From Dactylellina haptotyla (lineage: Eukaryota; Ascomycota; Orbiliomycetes; Orbiliales; Orbiliaceae), in contig CM062382.1 of assembly GCA_031310005.1 (NCBI GenBank), positions 1,240,001-1,304,000 on the forward strand: a stretch of 64,000 nucleotides of DNA, given 5' to 3'. This document shows, piece after piece, positions 46,843-58,740 of this stretch. How positions within the stretch are numbered: position 1 is the stretch's first letter; each line of letters starts with the position of its first letter. The position numbers and the translations under genes were made by a program. The notes under the pieces were generated by a model. That model searched no databases. It saw only the letters and a list, made by a program, of their open reading frames with translations, and had not been told where the DNA came from.

Positions 46843-48589
46843 CTTTTTGCGGGTGGTGGTGGGACGTGTTTACCAGGCCTTGGTCGTGTGAGGTGGGTTG
46901 CGGCTGCGGCTGGCTCTCACGGGTACGGCGGGCACCCGTCGAAAGCGACGGCAGGTGCCGTCAGACGACAGGAGAGAGAGAGAGGATCGCGATTCGGATG
47001 TACGGCGGGAGGGAAGGGGGGCCAATTCGATTGCGATTTTCTTGTAGGTAGGTAGGTAGAAGGAGAGACAGCGGGACCGAAAGAGGGAGTCGAGCTGCGA
47101 AGGGCACTCGCGTTGTCCGGGGAGGTGGGTAGGTTGGTAGGTTGGTTTCGTGAGAATCGATTGGCATCGAAATGCAACGGATATATATCGAGGGACAGAG
47201 CGAGAGCTGCAATTACTCGATGGCACGAAGGAAGGAGAGATGGTGATTGTGGTCCCGTCGACTCGGCAAGATTACATTGGAAAGAAGCCCGTAAACAGGA
47301 TGGGAATAAATAAGAAAATAAATAAAAATAAGACAAATGGAAAGGATAGTCGATACTACTGATATTAATAATAATAAGCTGGCGGTCGTGGTGGTGCCTG
47401 AGCAGAACGGGGGGCCCGGCTAAAGATTGGGGGATTTGTTACAGTCGAAGCGAAGCTGTGGGGAGCCTCTCCGAGTTAGCGACAGACTGGCCCAAGACTC
47501 CGTCGATGGCCAGACGAAGGACCGGAGCTAGCTCATCGCATGGCGTCTTAGCACCCTCCCGACGACGGGGTGATGGGAAAGCTTGCTGCTGGAGAAGGAA
47601 TGTTTTAGCGTAGTCAGGAGAACTGAAACAGGCTGCCCTTGTCCGTTCTCTTCCCAGGTCCTCGACGATGTGTACGTTAAAGAGGAGTGCTATGATATAA
47701 TTGCCCTCTCTCTCTCAAATTAATTAGATGTATGCGGATGTGGATGTGGACCACGCTCCCCTGAGTGCGAGTGTCAGCCTCCGCGATCTGGACGCTTGTA
47801 CCGGGGTCTCGTCTGACACGCTTATCATCCCGCTGCCTGAGGCCGTCCTCCCTGGCGAGCCTGGTTTGTTATCGCCCGGGATCCCGGGAGCTCTCGCAGC
47901 CGGCTGTCTCTGCGGCGGCCAAACTGAGGGCACCAATTGCAATGACGATGCAATCTCTCCACGCGCCGTCTTGTGAGTAGTATCCCCCGGTATGTATACG
48001 CCCCCCGGTGTATGTCCCCGGAGCCTGCCAAGATGCGGGTGCCGTGGCTGCCGGACTGGGATTGCCGTCATCGTCGTTGTGTTGCGAGAGCGGCAAACCC
48101 CACCACGGCGCAACACACCCGCAACGCACTCTTTTTTCTCGCTTTTCTGCTCGCTTTTTTCAGGTTAGTGCGAAAAACCAAAAATTTTACAACCACACCA
48201 CACCACATCCATCCACCCATCCGCCCAACCATCATCAGCATCACCACCACCAAACATACTGCTACCTGCTACACCCACAATCGCTCCGACGATTACTCCC
48301 GCCATCCTCCACCCTCCCTTCAGCTCCCGTCTCTCTCCCGTCGGCTGAACCCCCGGAATCTTCCAGTCGCCCCCGACTCGACCTTCCGCCTCTCTCCCCC
48401 TGCCGACCTCTCCTTATGTTCGTCCTCGCTCCCCTAGCTTAGCTGGGCCATTATCGCTCTCCCCCCCGAGCAACAAAACCCCTCCTCAGCTCCTGCTAAC
48501 CGCTCGCTGGCTTCCTCCGTCGCAGACCCAACCCCCCCACCTACCGTACTACCAACCGCTCTCGCCATACGCAGCTTGAATCCGCAATC
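46843..48589. promoter_or_regulatory. divergent promoter region between Fmp27 and eIF4B
   Basis: 1.75 kb between two divergent start codons. The part near Fmp27 has GTAG and GGTTGGTA short repeats (47045-47145). The part near eIF4B (48170-48590) is pyrimidine-rich with many CCA/ACC triplets, a usual 5' UTR look for highly expressed fungal genes. No coding gene is supported; opposing frames at 47724-48129 are low-complexity. Confidence 0.5.
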
Positions 48590-50830
48590 ATGCGTACGCC
48601 TACCTCTCCGCCCCCCGTTGATCTGGCCTCTGGGAGATTGAAGCTGGTGATCGTCGGGATATCCCTCATATAATCTGACCTGCAACATCACCAACCTTCC
48701 CGCACGGTCTCCAGCTTCTGCTCTCTCTCCGGCCCCTCAACCTCTTGCGTCTTCATTCCGATGAACCTGTTATTCTGATCATTGCTTTCCCACCACAGCT
48801 CCGAAGAAGGATACTAAGAAGATGAGCTTGGGGGATTTCTTGGCCGATGATAGTAAGGCGCCCGGACTATATATCTCTCAATTGTGTCGAAACATAAAAC
48901 TAAAGCGATTGGATTTCTAGCCTACGGATCTTGGGCCGATGAGATGGAAGACATGCCTACCATTCGTAAGACATCCCCCTATTCTTTTAGTTTTTATATT
49001 GCATCTTTTTTTCTTCTTCATTCGCTAACTGATATATCTAGCCTCTAGCGGTGAGTTATCACATTCTCAAACGCCTCTAATCCGCATATTCTTCTCAGAA
49101 ATCGCCTAACATTCAACCACAGGAGAGCGAACTGGTTATGGCAGTCGATCCCGCGACGGTTACGGCTCCGGAAACCGCATGGGTGGCGGTTTCGGAGGAC
49201 TTGGTGGAGGTAAGCGCCGAACACCAATCGCCGGCCCATATTCAGTTGTATATGCATATATTTAGAACTGCGACTGATTTTTTATCTCTGTAAAAGACCG
49301 CGGTGGTGGTGAATACTCCCGCCGACCAGATCTTCCACTCCCAACCAAACCACCTTATACCGCGCACGTCGGAAACCTCTCCTTCGATGCGACCGAAGAG
49401 GACATATCCATGTATTTCGCCCAGTGCGACGTCTCGAGCGTTCGACTCGTTCGTGACCGAATGGGCGATCGTCCGAAGGGCTTCGGATATGTCGAATTCC
49501 AAACCTTGGACGGACTCAAGGCTGCCCTTGAGCTTAACAATGGCCAACTCGCCGGGCGTAACGTCAGAGTCAGCGTTGCTGATCCTCGTAAGCCAAAAAT
49601 ATTTTCCCATTGAGACCATATTATTTCATTATTCTAACTGCGATATAAAAAAATATAGCAAAGGATCGACCAGATGACAGAACAAATGTCGACACCTGGC
49701 GCCGAACCGGCCCACCCCCACAATCTGATGCTCCTCCGATGAGACGTACCAACAGTAGATTCAACGACAATGCTAGCGAGCACGGCAGCGACAATTTCTC
49801 TCGCCGTGGTAGTGCCTTTAGCGGAGGCCGTGATCGCGAGAACGAAGGTGATGGGAAATTCAGAGACTATAACAACTGGGAGAGGAAAGGACCTCTTCCA
49901 CCATCAACCCCAACTGAGTCCGAGTCAGGACGTGGATCTAGACACGAACGCGGAGACAGGAGACGCTCACCTGCAGTCAACCCTTGGGATAGGGAGAGGC
50001 AGCCATCTGTCCAAGGTGAAGAACGTTCGGAGAGATCAGAGCGCCCCAGACGAGAGTACCAGCGAGCTCCCGCACCGGAGCGTGCCCCGACCGCCGCTGA
50101 GACTGCGACCCAATGGCGCCGTGCCAAGCCTGAAGTTCCAGAGGAGCCCAAGGAGCCCAAGGAGCCCAAGGAGCCCAAGGAGCCCAAAGAGCCCAAAGAG
50201 CCTAAGGAGGCACCAGCTGGTCAACAGAACAAAGCTCCGGCTCATGCGCCCTCGGGTCCAAAAGAACGATATGTCCCTCCCCCAAGCCCAGGTGCTCCTC
50301 AAACCCGACCCAAACTCGAATTGAAGAAGCGAAGCGAGGCCCTACCTGTTGATGCCAATCAAACTTCCCTCCCAGCTGATTCTAAGGCCAGCCCCTTCGG
50401 TGCCGCCCGTCCTATTGATACGAGCGCCAGAGACAAGGAAATCGAAGAGAAGAGGGCCCGTCAGGAAGCTGAAAGAAAGGCCAAAGAAGAGAAGGACAAG
50501 GAAGAGAAGAAGGCTGCCCAGGCTGCCCGTGCTACTGCAAAAAATGAGAAAGGTGAGAAGAAGGCGCCAAAGGCTGATGGCGAGCCTGAGACTCCCACCA
50601 CTGGCCGCAACTTTGACATTCTGCGACGTGCGTCCGCTGCTACTGCCACGGATGACGTCAACACTGCTGAACTCGATCCAGAGGAAAGCTCCGAGACCAA
50701 GAAGGAGTTGAAGCAGCCTGCAAAGGCCGTTCCGAAAGTTCAGTTGCCCTCCGAGCAAGGTGCCAAGGATGTGGATGACGAAGGCTGGTCCACTGTCAAG
50801 AGAGGCCGTGGAACCAATGGAAAGGTTTAA
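48590..50830 (+). CDS. TIF3: translation initiation factor eIF4B (Tif3)
   Basis: Seven exons: 48590-48593 (ATGC), 48799-48852, 48921-48965, 49042-49050, 49123-49209, 49297-49587 and 49659-50830; 553 aa. eIF4B helps eIF4A unwind mRNA leaders. The start MPPKKDTKKMSLGDFLADD and SWADEMEDMP are the family N-terminal motifs. A Gly/Arg stretch follows, then an RRM with RNP2 AHVGNLSF (residues 89-96) and RNP1 KGFGYVEF (127-134). DRTNVDTWRRTGPPP and a long Arg/Glu/Pro/Lys-rich tail come next, holding about seven tandem EPK units and a closing DDEGWSTVKRGRGTNGKV. Exon 4 is only 9 nt and could be skipped without frame change. The 4-nt first exon gives the expected N-terminus; otherwise translation would start at 48822 (MSLGDFL). 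Confidence 0.9.
50142..50212 (+). repeat. 9-nt coding repeat (EPK)n in eIF4B
   Basis: About seven near-identical GAGCCCAAG units in the eIF4B tail. Confidence 0.9.
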
Positions 50831-52160
50831 TCGTCCGGTTACGCTTTAGCCTCTTCTTTTCTCGGATTTTTGGATCATATTTCCCTTCCCATTTACATAT
50901 TTTTTTGGACAATCATCTTATTCACCCTGACATACCCCCTGACTGATACGATCATTCTTCTACTGCTCTCTCTCACTCACAACTTGAGCTTTCTCTTGTT
51001 CACTCTCCCCCCCTCCTCTTTGACAAAGAAACCCCTCTTGTATATTGCGACAATGTGCATCTCCGTATTAGTCCCCTCTTTCTGCTTATCCTCAACGAAT
51101 ATCTTTCTTCTTTTTCTATCTCTTTGTTTAGTAACCATCTACACAAAAAGGCGAATACGGGGCTGCTTGTCATGAAACTTCTTTGTTTGTTGTTTTCGGT
51201 CTAAAAATGATCTCTTTTCGTTTTTGTTCTCTCTGATTGCAGGATACAAAAAAGAAATGGGTCCTGTTTTACTCCCTCCTGAAAAAACGGCATCTTTACT
51301 TTTCTTCACTGTGTGATATTATATTCCTAGTACTAGAAAAGCATTTCTTGTTTTTGTTCTGCTGGTCATGCTCCTTCTCCTTCTTCTGGTTTTCCTTTCT
51401 GTTTTCCCTCTCTCCTAGTCATAATGGTTCCTGACGATGAATATTATTTCCTACTGCTACTCTCTTAACTACCTACGTCGTTTGCGAATTCGTAATTCAG
51501 AGTGCCCCTTGGATAAGAAAGAATGGGGAGAGGGGCATCGACCATTGTCTGATTTCCCAGGTTGTTTTCCTGCCTTCCTTCGGTGCGGTTCTTTTCGATG
51601 ATGCTCTTTGTTTCCCACATAAAAGTTTTCTTCCATGATACCTTGGTAGTCTTTCTTGTCCGGTATTCCAGTCTAATTCTTAACCATCTCAGCTCAGCAT
51701 AGTTTCTCTCCTTTGTAAACCGTAGACCTTGCCGCCCATGTGAGTGAGAGTAGATGCGTGCATGTAATGAAAGGCAATATAATGCGTTGAGACTGACGTC
51801 CGTCCATATGTTTGACAATGGCCACTTTCCGTCTTTGGACATGCCTGTGCCCTTTTCGGACATTGAGGGCGAGGGCTCAAAACCCTCATCGTGCCAAGAC
51901 TGTGCTTGCAATTTTTCTGCTGGCCGTGCCGTTTTGGGCGGGTGTGTGCGGTTTTTGCGTCCACAACGAAATTACTGCTTAGCGACAACCTCGAAATCTA
52001 TCCCCATCAACGACCACCGACACCCAAATTCCGACACGACCACCCCCGACTAATCCTCCTCGACATTAAATAGTTCAAGGTACCATCTCAATTTCTACCT
52101 ATCGACAGACGAAAAGCAGCAAACAAGTTCGAACTAACGTTGTATATCTGCGCCACAAAG
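50831..52160. other. eIF4B 3' flank and eL32 promoter
   Basis: 1.3 kb. The first half is strongly T/C-rich on the plus strand (3' UTR-like), producing hydrophobic artefact frames (50870-51434). The second half precedes eL32. No gene supported; the minus-strand frame 51465-51911 has no domain. Confidence 0.45.
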
Positions 52161-52971
52161 ATGACTGCCGTTAAGCACGTCCCCATCGTTAAGAAGCGTA
52201 CGTTCAATCACCACCACCACAGAGTCGACAGATAAACCGAAGATGGGAAAAAAAGATTTGCAGATCTAGAATTATCGGTGGATATATTCGAGTTACAGAC
52301 AGAAGTGCTGACGGGTGGTTTTTTCTGGGCATACAGACAGGAAGAGGTTCAACCGACACCAGTCGGACCGCTTCAAGTGCGTCGACCCATCATGGAGGAA
52401 GCCTAAGGGTATCGATAACCGTGTCCGAAGACGGTTTAAGGGACAGGCCGCTATGCCAAAGGTAATTTTCTTACCTCTCTTAGGAAAGCTGCGTGAGGTG
52501 GACGAATTGGATTCAATCGGGTCAGATATGGGAGGCCAATAGCAGAACTGAGGAAGCTTGTCTTCTTCCGCCTTGATATTGTGCTTCTCCATCCTGGCTT
52601 ATTATTGGAATCGAAGAGATCCACCATATATAAGATGGGTTGGGCTAATATGATATATTTGGGAATGAATATAGATTGGTTACGGATCCAACAAGAAGAC
52701 CAAGCACATGATGCCATCCGGCCACAAGGCTTTCCTCGTCCACAACGTCAACGACGTTGACCTCCTCCTCATGCACAACCACACCTTCGCCGCTGAGTAC
52801 GTCCTATTCAACCATTTTATCACCAAACAAAAAGAGGACCCACACTAACATGTATTACACAGGATCTCCCACGCCGTCAGCTCGAGAAAGAGGATCGAAA
52901 TCATCGCCAAGGCAAAGACGCTCGGTGTCAAGGTCACAAATCCAAAGGGAAGAGTCACCACCGGCGTATAA
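52161..52971 (+). CDS. RPL32: 60S ribosomal protein eL32
   Basis: Four exons: 52161-52197, 52337-52461, 52675-52796 and 52863-52971, 130 aa, the usual family length. Sequence blocks [57 protein letters not shown], then [20 protein letters not shown] and [16 protein letters not shown] match eL32 along its whole length. It is a structural protein of the large cytosolic ribosomal subunit. The first exon is short (12 codons and one base), as is common in ribosomal protein genes. Introns 1 and 2 (139 and 213 nt) are longer than most here; I found no clear C/D-box snoRNA in them. Confidence 0.97.
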
Positions 52972-53530
52972 GCGGATCAAGTTTCGTCTTTTTCTTCTCT
53001 GATATCATGTACCCGAACGTTTACGAAATACCACACCTACACACGCCCACAAACCCGCCTTTTAACGTCTTCACCTCCCTTCTTTCTTCCCTCGTGTACA
53101 TTTTTCCCACATCACGGTGTATGTCTCGGCTTTCTTGTCTGTCGTCCCATCTGTCCAGCTTTTTTCTTTTACGCATTATATAATTGGGAAATCCGGAATT
53201 GTTGGTTCTCCCCGGGGTCATAAGGGTTCCATATCTTTTTTTTACCCTTTTTTTCTTTTTTTTTCGTCGTCGGATGGAAAGTCCTTCTTTACATACATGC
53301 ATACATACATATATGTATTCACCGCCCAAAAAGCGCCTCCTCATAGACATACTATCTATCCTAAACCCGCTAATAGAAGACTATTCCAACGTTCGAAAAA
53401 GAGACACGATAGATAATGCGTAAACTGTCGCGTGCGTGATATAAAAAATAGAAAGTCGAAGAGATGCTGATGACCTGCAGCGTTGAAAATTGAGCTTGAA
53501 ATATGATACACTTATGCCTTCCCTCAAGAA
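52972..53530. other. convergent 3' flanks of eL32 and thioesterase
   Basis: 560 nt, T-rich on the plus strand, with a short CATA repeat near 53290-53310. No gene. Confidence 0.5.
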
Positions 53531-54062
53531 TTATAATTTTGCACCCTGCTCATCCCTCTCTGCCACCAAATTCTCCAACCCGGTCCTGATAAGCCCGTCG
53601 ATAGCCACGGGTCTCCTCCCCTCGCTATCCACGAATACATGCACGAACCTGCCCACCGCGCATACTTCCTCCTTGCCAGCCTCGAACACGCCGATTTCGT
53701 AGGTAACACTGGACTTCCCGAGCTTCGTAACGGCCAGAGCGAGGTCGAGGGTGTTGGGGAACTCGACGGGGCGGAAGTAATCGCTGGAGGAGTGCACGCA
53801 GAGGCCGATGTTGGGAGACTTGGTGGGAACCAGGGCGCAGCGGGTGGTGAGGTATTGGTTTATGATGGTGTCGTAGTAGTGGTAGTAGATTGCATTGTTG
53901 ACATGGCTATGTGCATTTATAAATACATGTCAGTACGGATGCTGCTAGTGATGGGAGTAATTGAGATATGGCGTACCCGTACTGGTCGTTGTCGGACCAG
54001 CGCGTTTGGAAGTTATTCAGGAAGTACTTGTAGTGCTGGCGCAGGCGCGCTTTTAACGCCAT
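53531..54062 (-). CDS. acyl-CoA thioesterase-like 4HBT hotdog protein
   Basis: Two exons, 54062-53977 and 53906-53531, 153 aa. The active-site region is FQTRWSDNDQYG joined by splicing to HVNNAIYYHYYDTIINQY, the [RW]-x-[SG]-D-x-D-x-x-G-H-V-N-N pattern of the FadM/YbgC-type 4-hydroxybenzoyl-CoA thioesterase fold; the Asp in that motif is the catalytic residue of the family. The rest forms the hotdog core (DYFRPVEFPNTLDLALAVTK, then SVTYEIGVFEAGK). Family members hydrolyse acyl-CoA thioesters; chain specificity cannot be told. No targeting signal is clear. The intron lies exactly at the Gly-His junction of the catalytic motif. It is divergent from the Pus9 gene. Confidence 0.88.
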
Positions 54063-54546
54063 GATTAGCTGGTGGGAATACGGCAACGGTGAAGAATATG
54101 GCGAGCAGGAGCCGTCCGGGCTACATTCTTTATACTCTGCTTCCTTTGGACGTTGGAATTGGACCTCGGCTGTCCGTCGCCTTTTGAAGTGAAACTCGAT
54201 TCCAACGTCCGTCGCAACACATTTCCCGATTGGCCGTATGATTGGCGGCATGGAAAAAAAAGCTGTTGCATTTTGGGCGCTGCAACAAAACTTCAACATT
54301 GCAGCCGACATCGAGAGAGCTTGGGAGTCATCGAGTTGAAGAGGAATAACATACCCTCGACCTGGAACCAAACGAAAGAGTCTGTAAGCCACCCGTCCGG
54401 AAGGAAGACCACAGGCGATTCAGATTCTCATATCTGTTATCCGCCTCCCCAAGTTCCCCGCATTGCTCGCCATCCCCCGCCATCCCACCTTGTCGCTGCT
54501 CGTCCGACACCCCGCATATCCACCTCTTTCTCTCCAACTCTTCAAG
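54063..54546. promoter_or_regulatory. divergent promoter between thioesterase and Pus9
   Basis: 484 nt between two divergent ATGs. No coding feature; it should contain both core promoters. Confidence 0.5.
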
Positions 54547-56443
54547 ATGGCTACCGACGAAGCCAAAGAAGACACATCCACGAGCTTCACACCTCCTCCC
54601 GCCGTCGCATTAACACCGGCCAGTCCCTCGATACCGCCATGGTACTTTGAAGGCGGCCTCCGCCGTGTGAAACCCTATCATTACACCTACAATACCTACT
54701 GCAAGGAGCGATGGCGGAATAAAACCATTTTCGAGATTTACGGGTCGGAATTTAGAGACCGGCCGCAAGAGTATTACGTTCGTGAGTCCCTATATTTAAT
54801 TCGCCAGAAAATCTTTTTTTCAATCAAGTTTCTTGCTATCCAGCATATATTATTTTTCCTTAATAAAATCTTGAACAAACGGTATTAATACTACCCATTC
54901 TGAATATTTAGAAAAATGCCGTTCTAACGGGAATGATTTCGATAAACGGCGTCCCCACACACGCTCTCGACCAAATAATTCGCAACGGCGACATTGTCAC
55001 ACACACCCTACACCGTCATGAACCGCCAGTCACAGATAAACCTGTGACGATAGTCTGCGAAACCGACGATATGATTGTTATCAATAAACCTGCAGGAATG
55101 CCGGTCCACCCTGCAGGGAGGTACCATTACAACAGCGTAGTGGAGATTATGAGGTTTGATAGAGGAGGGTGGAACCCTATGCGTATGTCTTTGTTTAACC
55201 AGAATAATCTCTCTACGTTTGCGCTAGTAGGACGATGCTGATGGGAATAAGAATTATAGCTTGTAACCGGTTGGACAGATTAACGTCCGGCTTAATGTTC
55301 ATCGCCAAAACCAAAGAAGCCTCGAAGAGTATGATGTTGCAGCTACAGACTCGGACAATAAAGAAAGAGTATGTAGCTATGGTGAAGGGGAAGTTTCCAG
55401 AGTATGTTCTCACCGTTTTCTCTTGACAAAGTTTCTTGGCAGAAAACACGCTCACCAATCTGACACTGCACGCAGAGGAGATGTAATCGTCGAGCAACCG
55501 ATATTAGCCATCTCGCCCAAACTCGGACTGAACCGCGTGCGAGCAAACGGGAAACACGCAAAGACACTCTTCCGGAGAATGTCGTACGATCCGAAGAAAG
55601 ACTACAGTGTGGTGCAGTGCTTGCCGTTCACAGGAAGAACGCACCAGATTAGAGTACATCTCCAGTTCCTAGGACACCCAATCGCCAACGACCCGGTGAG
55701 TAAAACTCGAAATATTCTATCGCTAGTGTGTCCCGCCGCTGATAGAAAAGACAGATATACTGCAATAGAAAAGTATTCGGTCCAAACTTAGGAATAGGAG
55801 GCGAGGGCGACGACGAAGATATCATCACGAGATTGTCGAAGATGGGTAAAGAGGAAGTAGCAGAAGCAGTCGCGTATCACGATGAACTTGTGTATGTTTT
55901 CTCTTTAAACCTCCCCATTGCTATCCTATTTTGAATGGTTTCCTAATATTATGAAATAACAGCGCCGATTACGAGAAGCGCAAGGCGGAACGAATGTCCG
56001 GTGAAACTTGTGCCGTATGCGATACACCGCTGTATACCGATCCAGGCCTGCATGAAATGGGTATATACCTACACGCGAAGAAGTATAACTGCGTGGAGGG
56101 CAGTTGGTCGTATCAGACTCCGTTGCCTGATTGGGCGTTACCAAAGGAAGGCGATATAGTGAACGACGTGCCGCTTTTGGAGAGCTTGGACTTCCCTCTG
56201 GTAATGAGGGAGAAAGAGGAGGATGTTGAGACTAGTTTGGATGGTAATACGGAGAGTAAAAAAGTGGCCGTGGAAAAGGAGGTATACCAACCCAAGGAAA
56301 TTACGGAACAAGAGCTGGAGATGCTCCAGATTGGTGGAGAGGAAGAGGAAGGGGCGACAGCCGAAGCGACAACAGCAGAGGATGAAAGGGAGATAACGAC
56401 TGAGAAGGTACTCGATGTCGTTGAAGACCTCGCTACGAAGTGA
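54547..56443 (+). CDS. PUS9: tRNA pseudouridine-32 synthase, RluA/Pus9 family
   Basis: Six exons: 54547-54777, 54912-55182, 55260-55401, 55476-55695, 55755-55891 and 55963-56443, 493 aa. The N-terminus has PWYFEGGLRRVKPYHYTY and KERWRNKTIFEIYGSEFRDR, the S4-like lead of Pus8/Pus9 proteins. RluA motifs are INKPAGMPVHPAGRYHYNS, CNRLDRLTSGLMF with catalytic Asp173, and FTGRTHQIRVHLQFLGHPI. After VFGPNLGIGG a C-terminal Cys-containing block (CAVCDTPLYTDPGLHEMGIY) and an acidic tail follow. Such enzymes make pseudouridine 32 in the anticodon loop of tRNAs; no deaminase domain is fused, so it is not a Rib2-type bifunctional protein. Exon 1 must use donor GTTCGT at 54778 to keep frame, although a better-looking GTGAGT lies 5 nt downstream. 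Confidence 0.92.
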
Positions 56444-56681
56444 TTATGTTTGATACCCAAGATCCAGCATGCATAGAAACTGGCGTTTTGGTCGCAAAAC
56501 TTTGTACAACTAGCACTACATCAGAGAAGCATTTTGAATGATTAGATCTTGATGATATTTAACCCATGATATCTAGTAGCATTCAAAACGCCGATATTTC
56601 TGTTCTACGTGTGTATCGCAAGAAAAATAAGGAACTTTTACCCGCTAAACTCCAGACCCAAAGGACAAAACGCAAAAGCAT

Positions 56682-58274
56682 CTACTTAATCCTCTTCCTC
56701 TCACCGCCCTCCACAGGGTCTAGCCTCCTCTTGCCTGCCTTCTTCCTCCCTTTCTCGTCCCTTCCTTCCTCAATATTCAGCATCGCCACCCTCTTCATCT
56801 CGCTAACCTTCTTCAGCTCCTCCCTTACCACCCGTCCTTCCAGACTAACCCCTTCCTCCTCTACATATTCCACCATCTCCCGCCCTACTCTCTCCTCGAT
56901 AGCCTTGACAAGCAATACATCTTTCTCGTCTACAAACGTAATACTCTCGCCCTTTTTGCCCGCACGAGCTGTACGTCCGATTCTGTGAATATAATCGTCC
57001 GGATCCCGGGGCACATCGAAATTAATTACCAGCTCCACCTCGGGGATATCCAAACCTCTACCCGCGACATCTGTGGCGATCAATATCCTCGCGGCACCTG
57101 CGCGGAACCGACCAAGACTGTCCGTTCGCTCTCGCTGCGAGAGGTCAGAATGTAACGGTGTCACACGGTGACCGAGCGGTTTCAGCGTATGCGAGAGTAA
57201 CTGCGCTGTGAATTTTTTGTTTGTGAAGATTATCGTCGATTTCTTCACGTTTAACGGGGTGGAGAGGAGGGTGTGTAGGAATGCGAGGTGGACAGTGGAC
57301 GGTTTGAATAGATACGTCTGATGTAGAGTCGGAGGAACCGCAAGGCTATATTTGTTTTATCAGTAAAACTGTGATTGAATAATGCGAGCTAGAGTGGAGT
57401 AGAGCAGAAGCATACCTGTCAGTATCGATCTCACTAACAAACACCTCCCTTCCACCTTTCTCCCTCGTTCGACCCTCCCCTGCCTTCAGAGCCCTGACGC
57501 TCTCTGTTACCGTCGCCGTGAACAACAACGTCTGTCTCGCGGGCCGTCCTTTCTTTAGATCCCCGAACTGGTCTGGCACAACGCTCAAACACTCCATGAG
57601 TTCCTCCGCGAAGCCTTCCTCCAGTAATCTATCCGCTTCGTCAAGTACGACGAACCTCACACGTCGCAGGCCAGCGATAGTATCCTCCCCGGATGAACGA
57701 ATATGGTCTGCCAGTCGGCCCGGGGTTGCGATTATCACGTGTGGTTTCTGCGCGAGGGCGATAGCCTGGGTCCGCATGTCGACGCCGCCGATGACCAGGC
57801 ACAGTTTTAGGTTTTGCGGGGAACCGAGAGCGGTGAATTGTTCGGCGAGCTGGAGGGCTAGTTCTCTATTTTATCAGTTTATTACGATTAGTCTGTGTAA
57901 TTCTCTTAGAAAGGTACCTCGAATATTCCTGTTCTAGGAAGAAGGTAGGTAATGAATGCAACGGACGGACCTCGTAGGCGTTAATATCAGGGCGTAGACG
58001 CCGAAGGGATCGTGTGACCACATTTGGAGAATGGGCACGGCAAAGGCGACTGTCTTTCCGGAACCGGTACGCGAGCCACCAATGCAGTTTTTACCTGAAA
58101 GCCGTTAGCTGGAAGCTCTAATTTTTGAGGTCTGCGAAGGTCGGATCTTATCAAACCTTTGAGGATCTCAGGAATACAAGCCGCCTGAATTGGTGTCGGC
58201 CGTTTGATGGCCATGGCGCCGAGGGATGTTACAAGCCATGGCTTGACACCGAGAGATGCGAAGTCTGCCGCCAT
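56682..58274 (-). CDS. DBP8: DEAD-box RNA helicase DBP8
   Basis: Four exons: 58274-58157, 58094-57971, 57865-57416 and 57345-56682, 451 aa. DBP8 is a nucleolar ATPase needed for 18S rRNA maturation. Motifs in order: [14 protein letters not shown] (Q motif), SRTGSGKT (motif I, about residues 47-54), [15 protein letters not shown] (Ia), TPGRLADHI (Ib), [12 protein letters not shown] (motif II), FTATVTE (motif III, the TVTE form usual in DBP8), [11 protein letters not shown] (IV), [20 protein letters not shown] (V) and [13 protein letters not shown] (VI). The C-terminus is basic ([12 protein letters not shown]). Length fits DBP8 (430-530 aa). It is convergent with Pus9, about 240 nt away. Confidence 0.93.
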
Positions 58275-58740
58275 CGTGGTGGGCTGGTGTGGTGTTGATG
58301 AAGGGTAGGTAGGAAAGATGGTTGAGAGAGCTTTGAGGTTTCGGCTGTCGCAAAATTATTTTCGATGCGCCAAAGCCCAATTCTCGCCAAACGACTTGCC
58401 TCATTGCGGCCTGAGACCCGCTTGTGCGGCATAACCAACAGACTCACGGTTCATAGTGCGGAATATCGGGAAGCTTCATGTTCGGGTATCGTAATCCATT
58501 CGCTTTTGACTATTAGTATTATTTGAGATCTCTATCTATTATGAACCCCCGCCTTGCATCCCAAGGCTCTTTTAAGAAAAAATAAAGAAAGAATCCGACA
58601 CAAAAAAGGCCCCCGGCTAAATCTAACAATCAACCCCCAAAAAGACTTCCTCCCGCTAGGCAAGAAACATTCAAGACCAAAATAGTTAACTCTGTACATA
58701 TACAATGAATACTCCGAGTCCCGAAAGACAGGTATCCCCT
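58275..58740. other. DBP8 promoter and Irs4 3' flank
   Basis: 466 nt. No gene seen. Confidence 0.45.

Noticed and set aside
47724-48129. Overlapping frames of 70-130 codons on both strands between Fmp27 and eIF4B
   Set aside because: Low complexity, no domain, located in a divergent promoter region.
50870-51434. Hydrophobic frames after eIF4B
   Set aside because: Same T/C-rich 3' UTR artefact.
52198-52674. snoRNA inside eL32 introns
   Set aside because: No paired C (RTGATGA) and D (CTGA) boxes at suitable spacing were seen.
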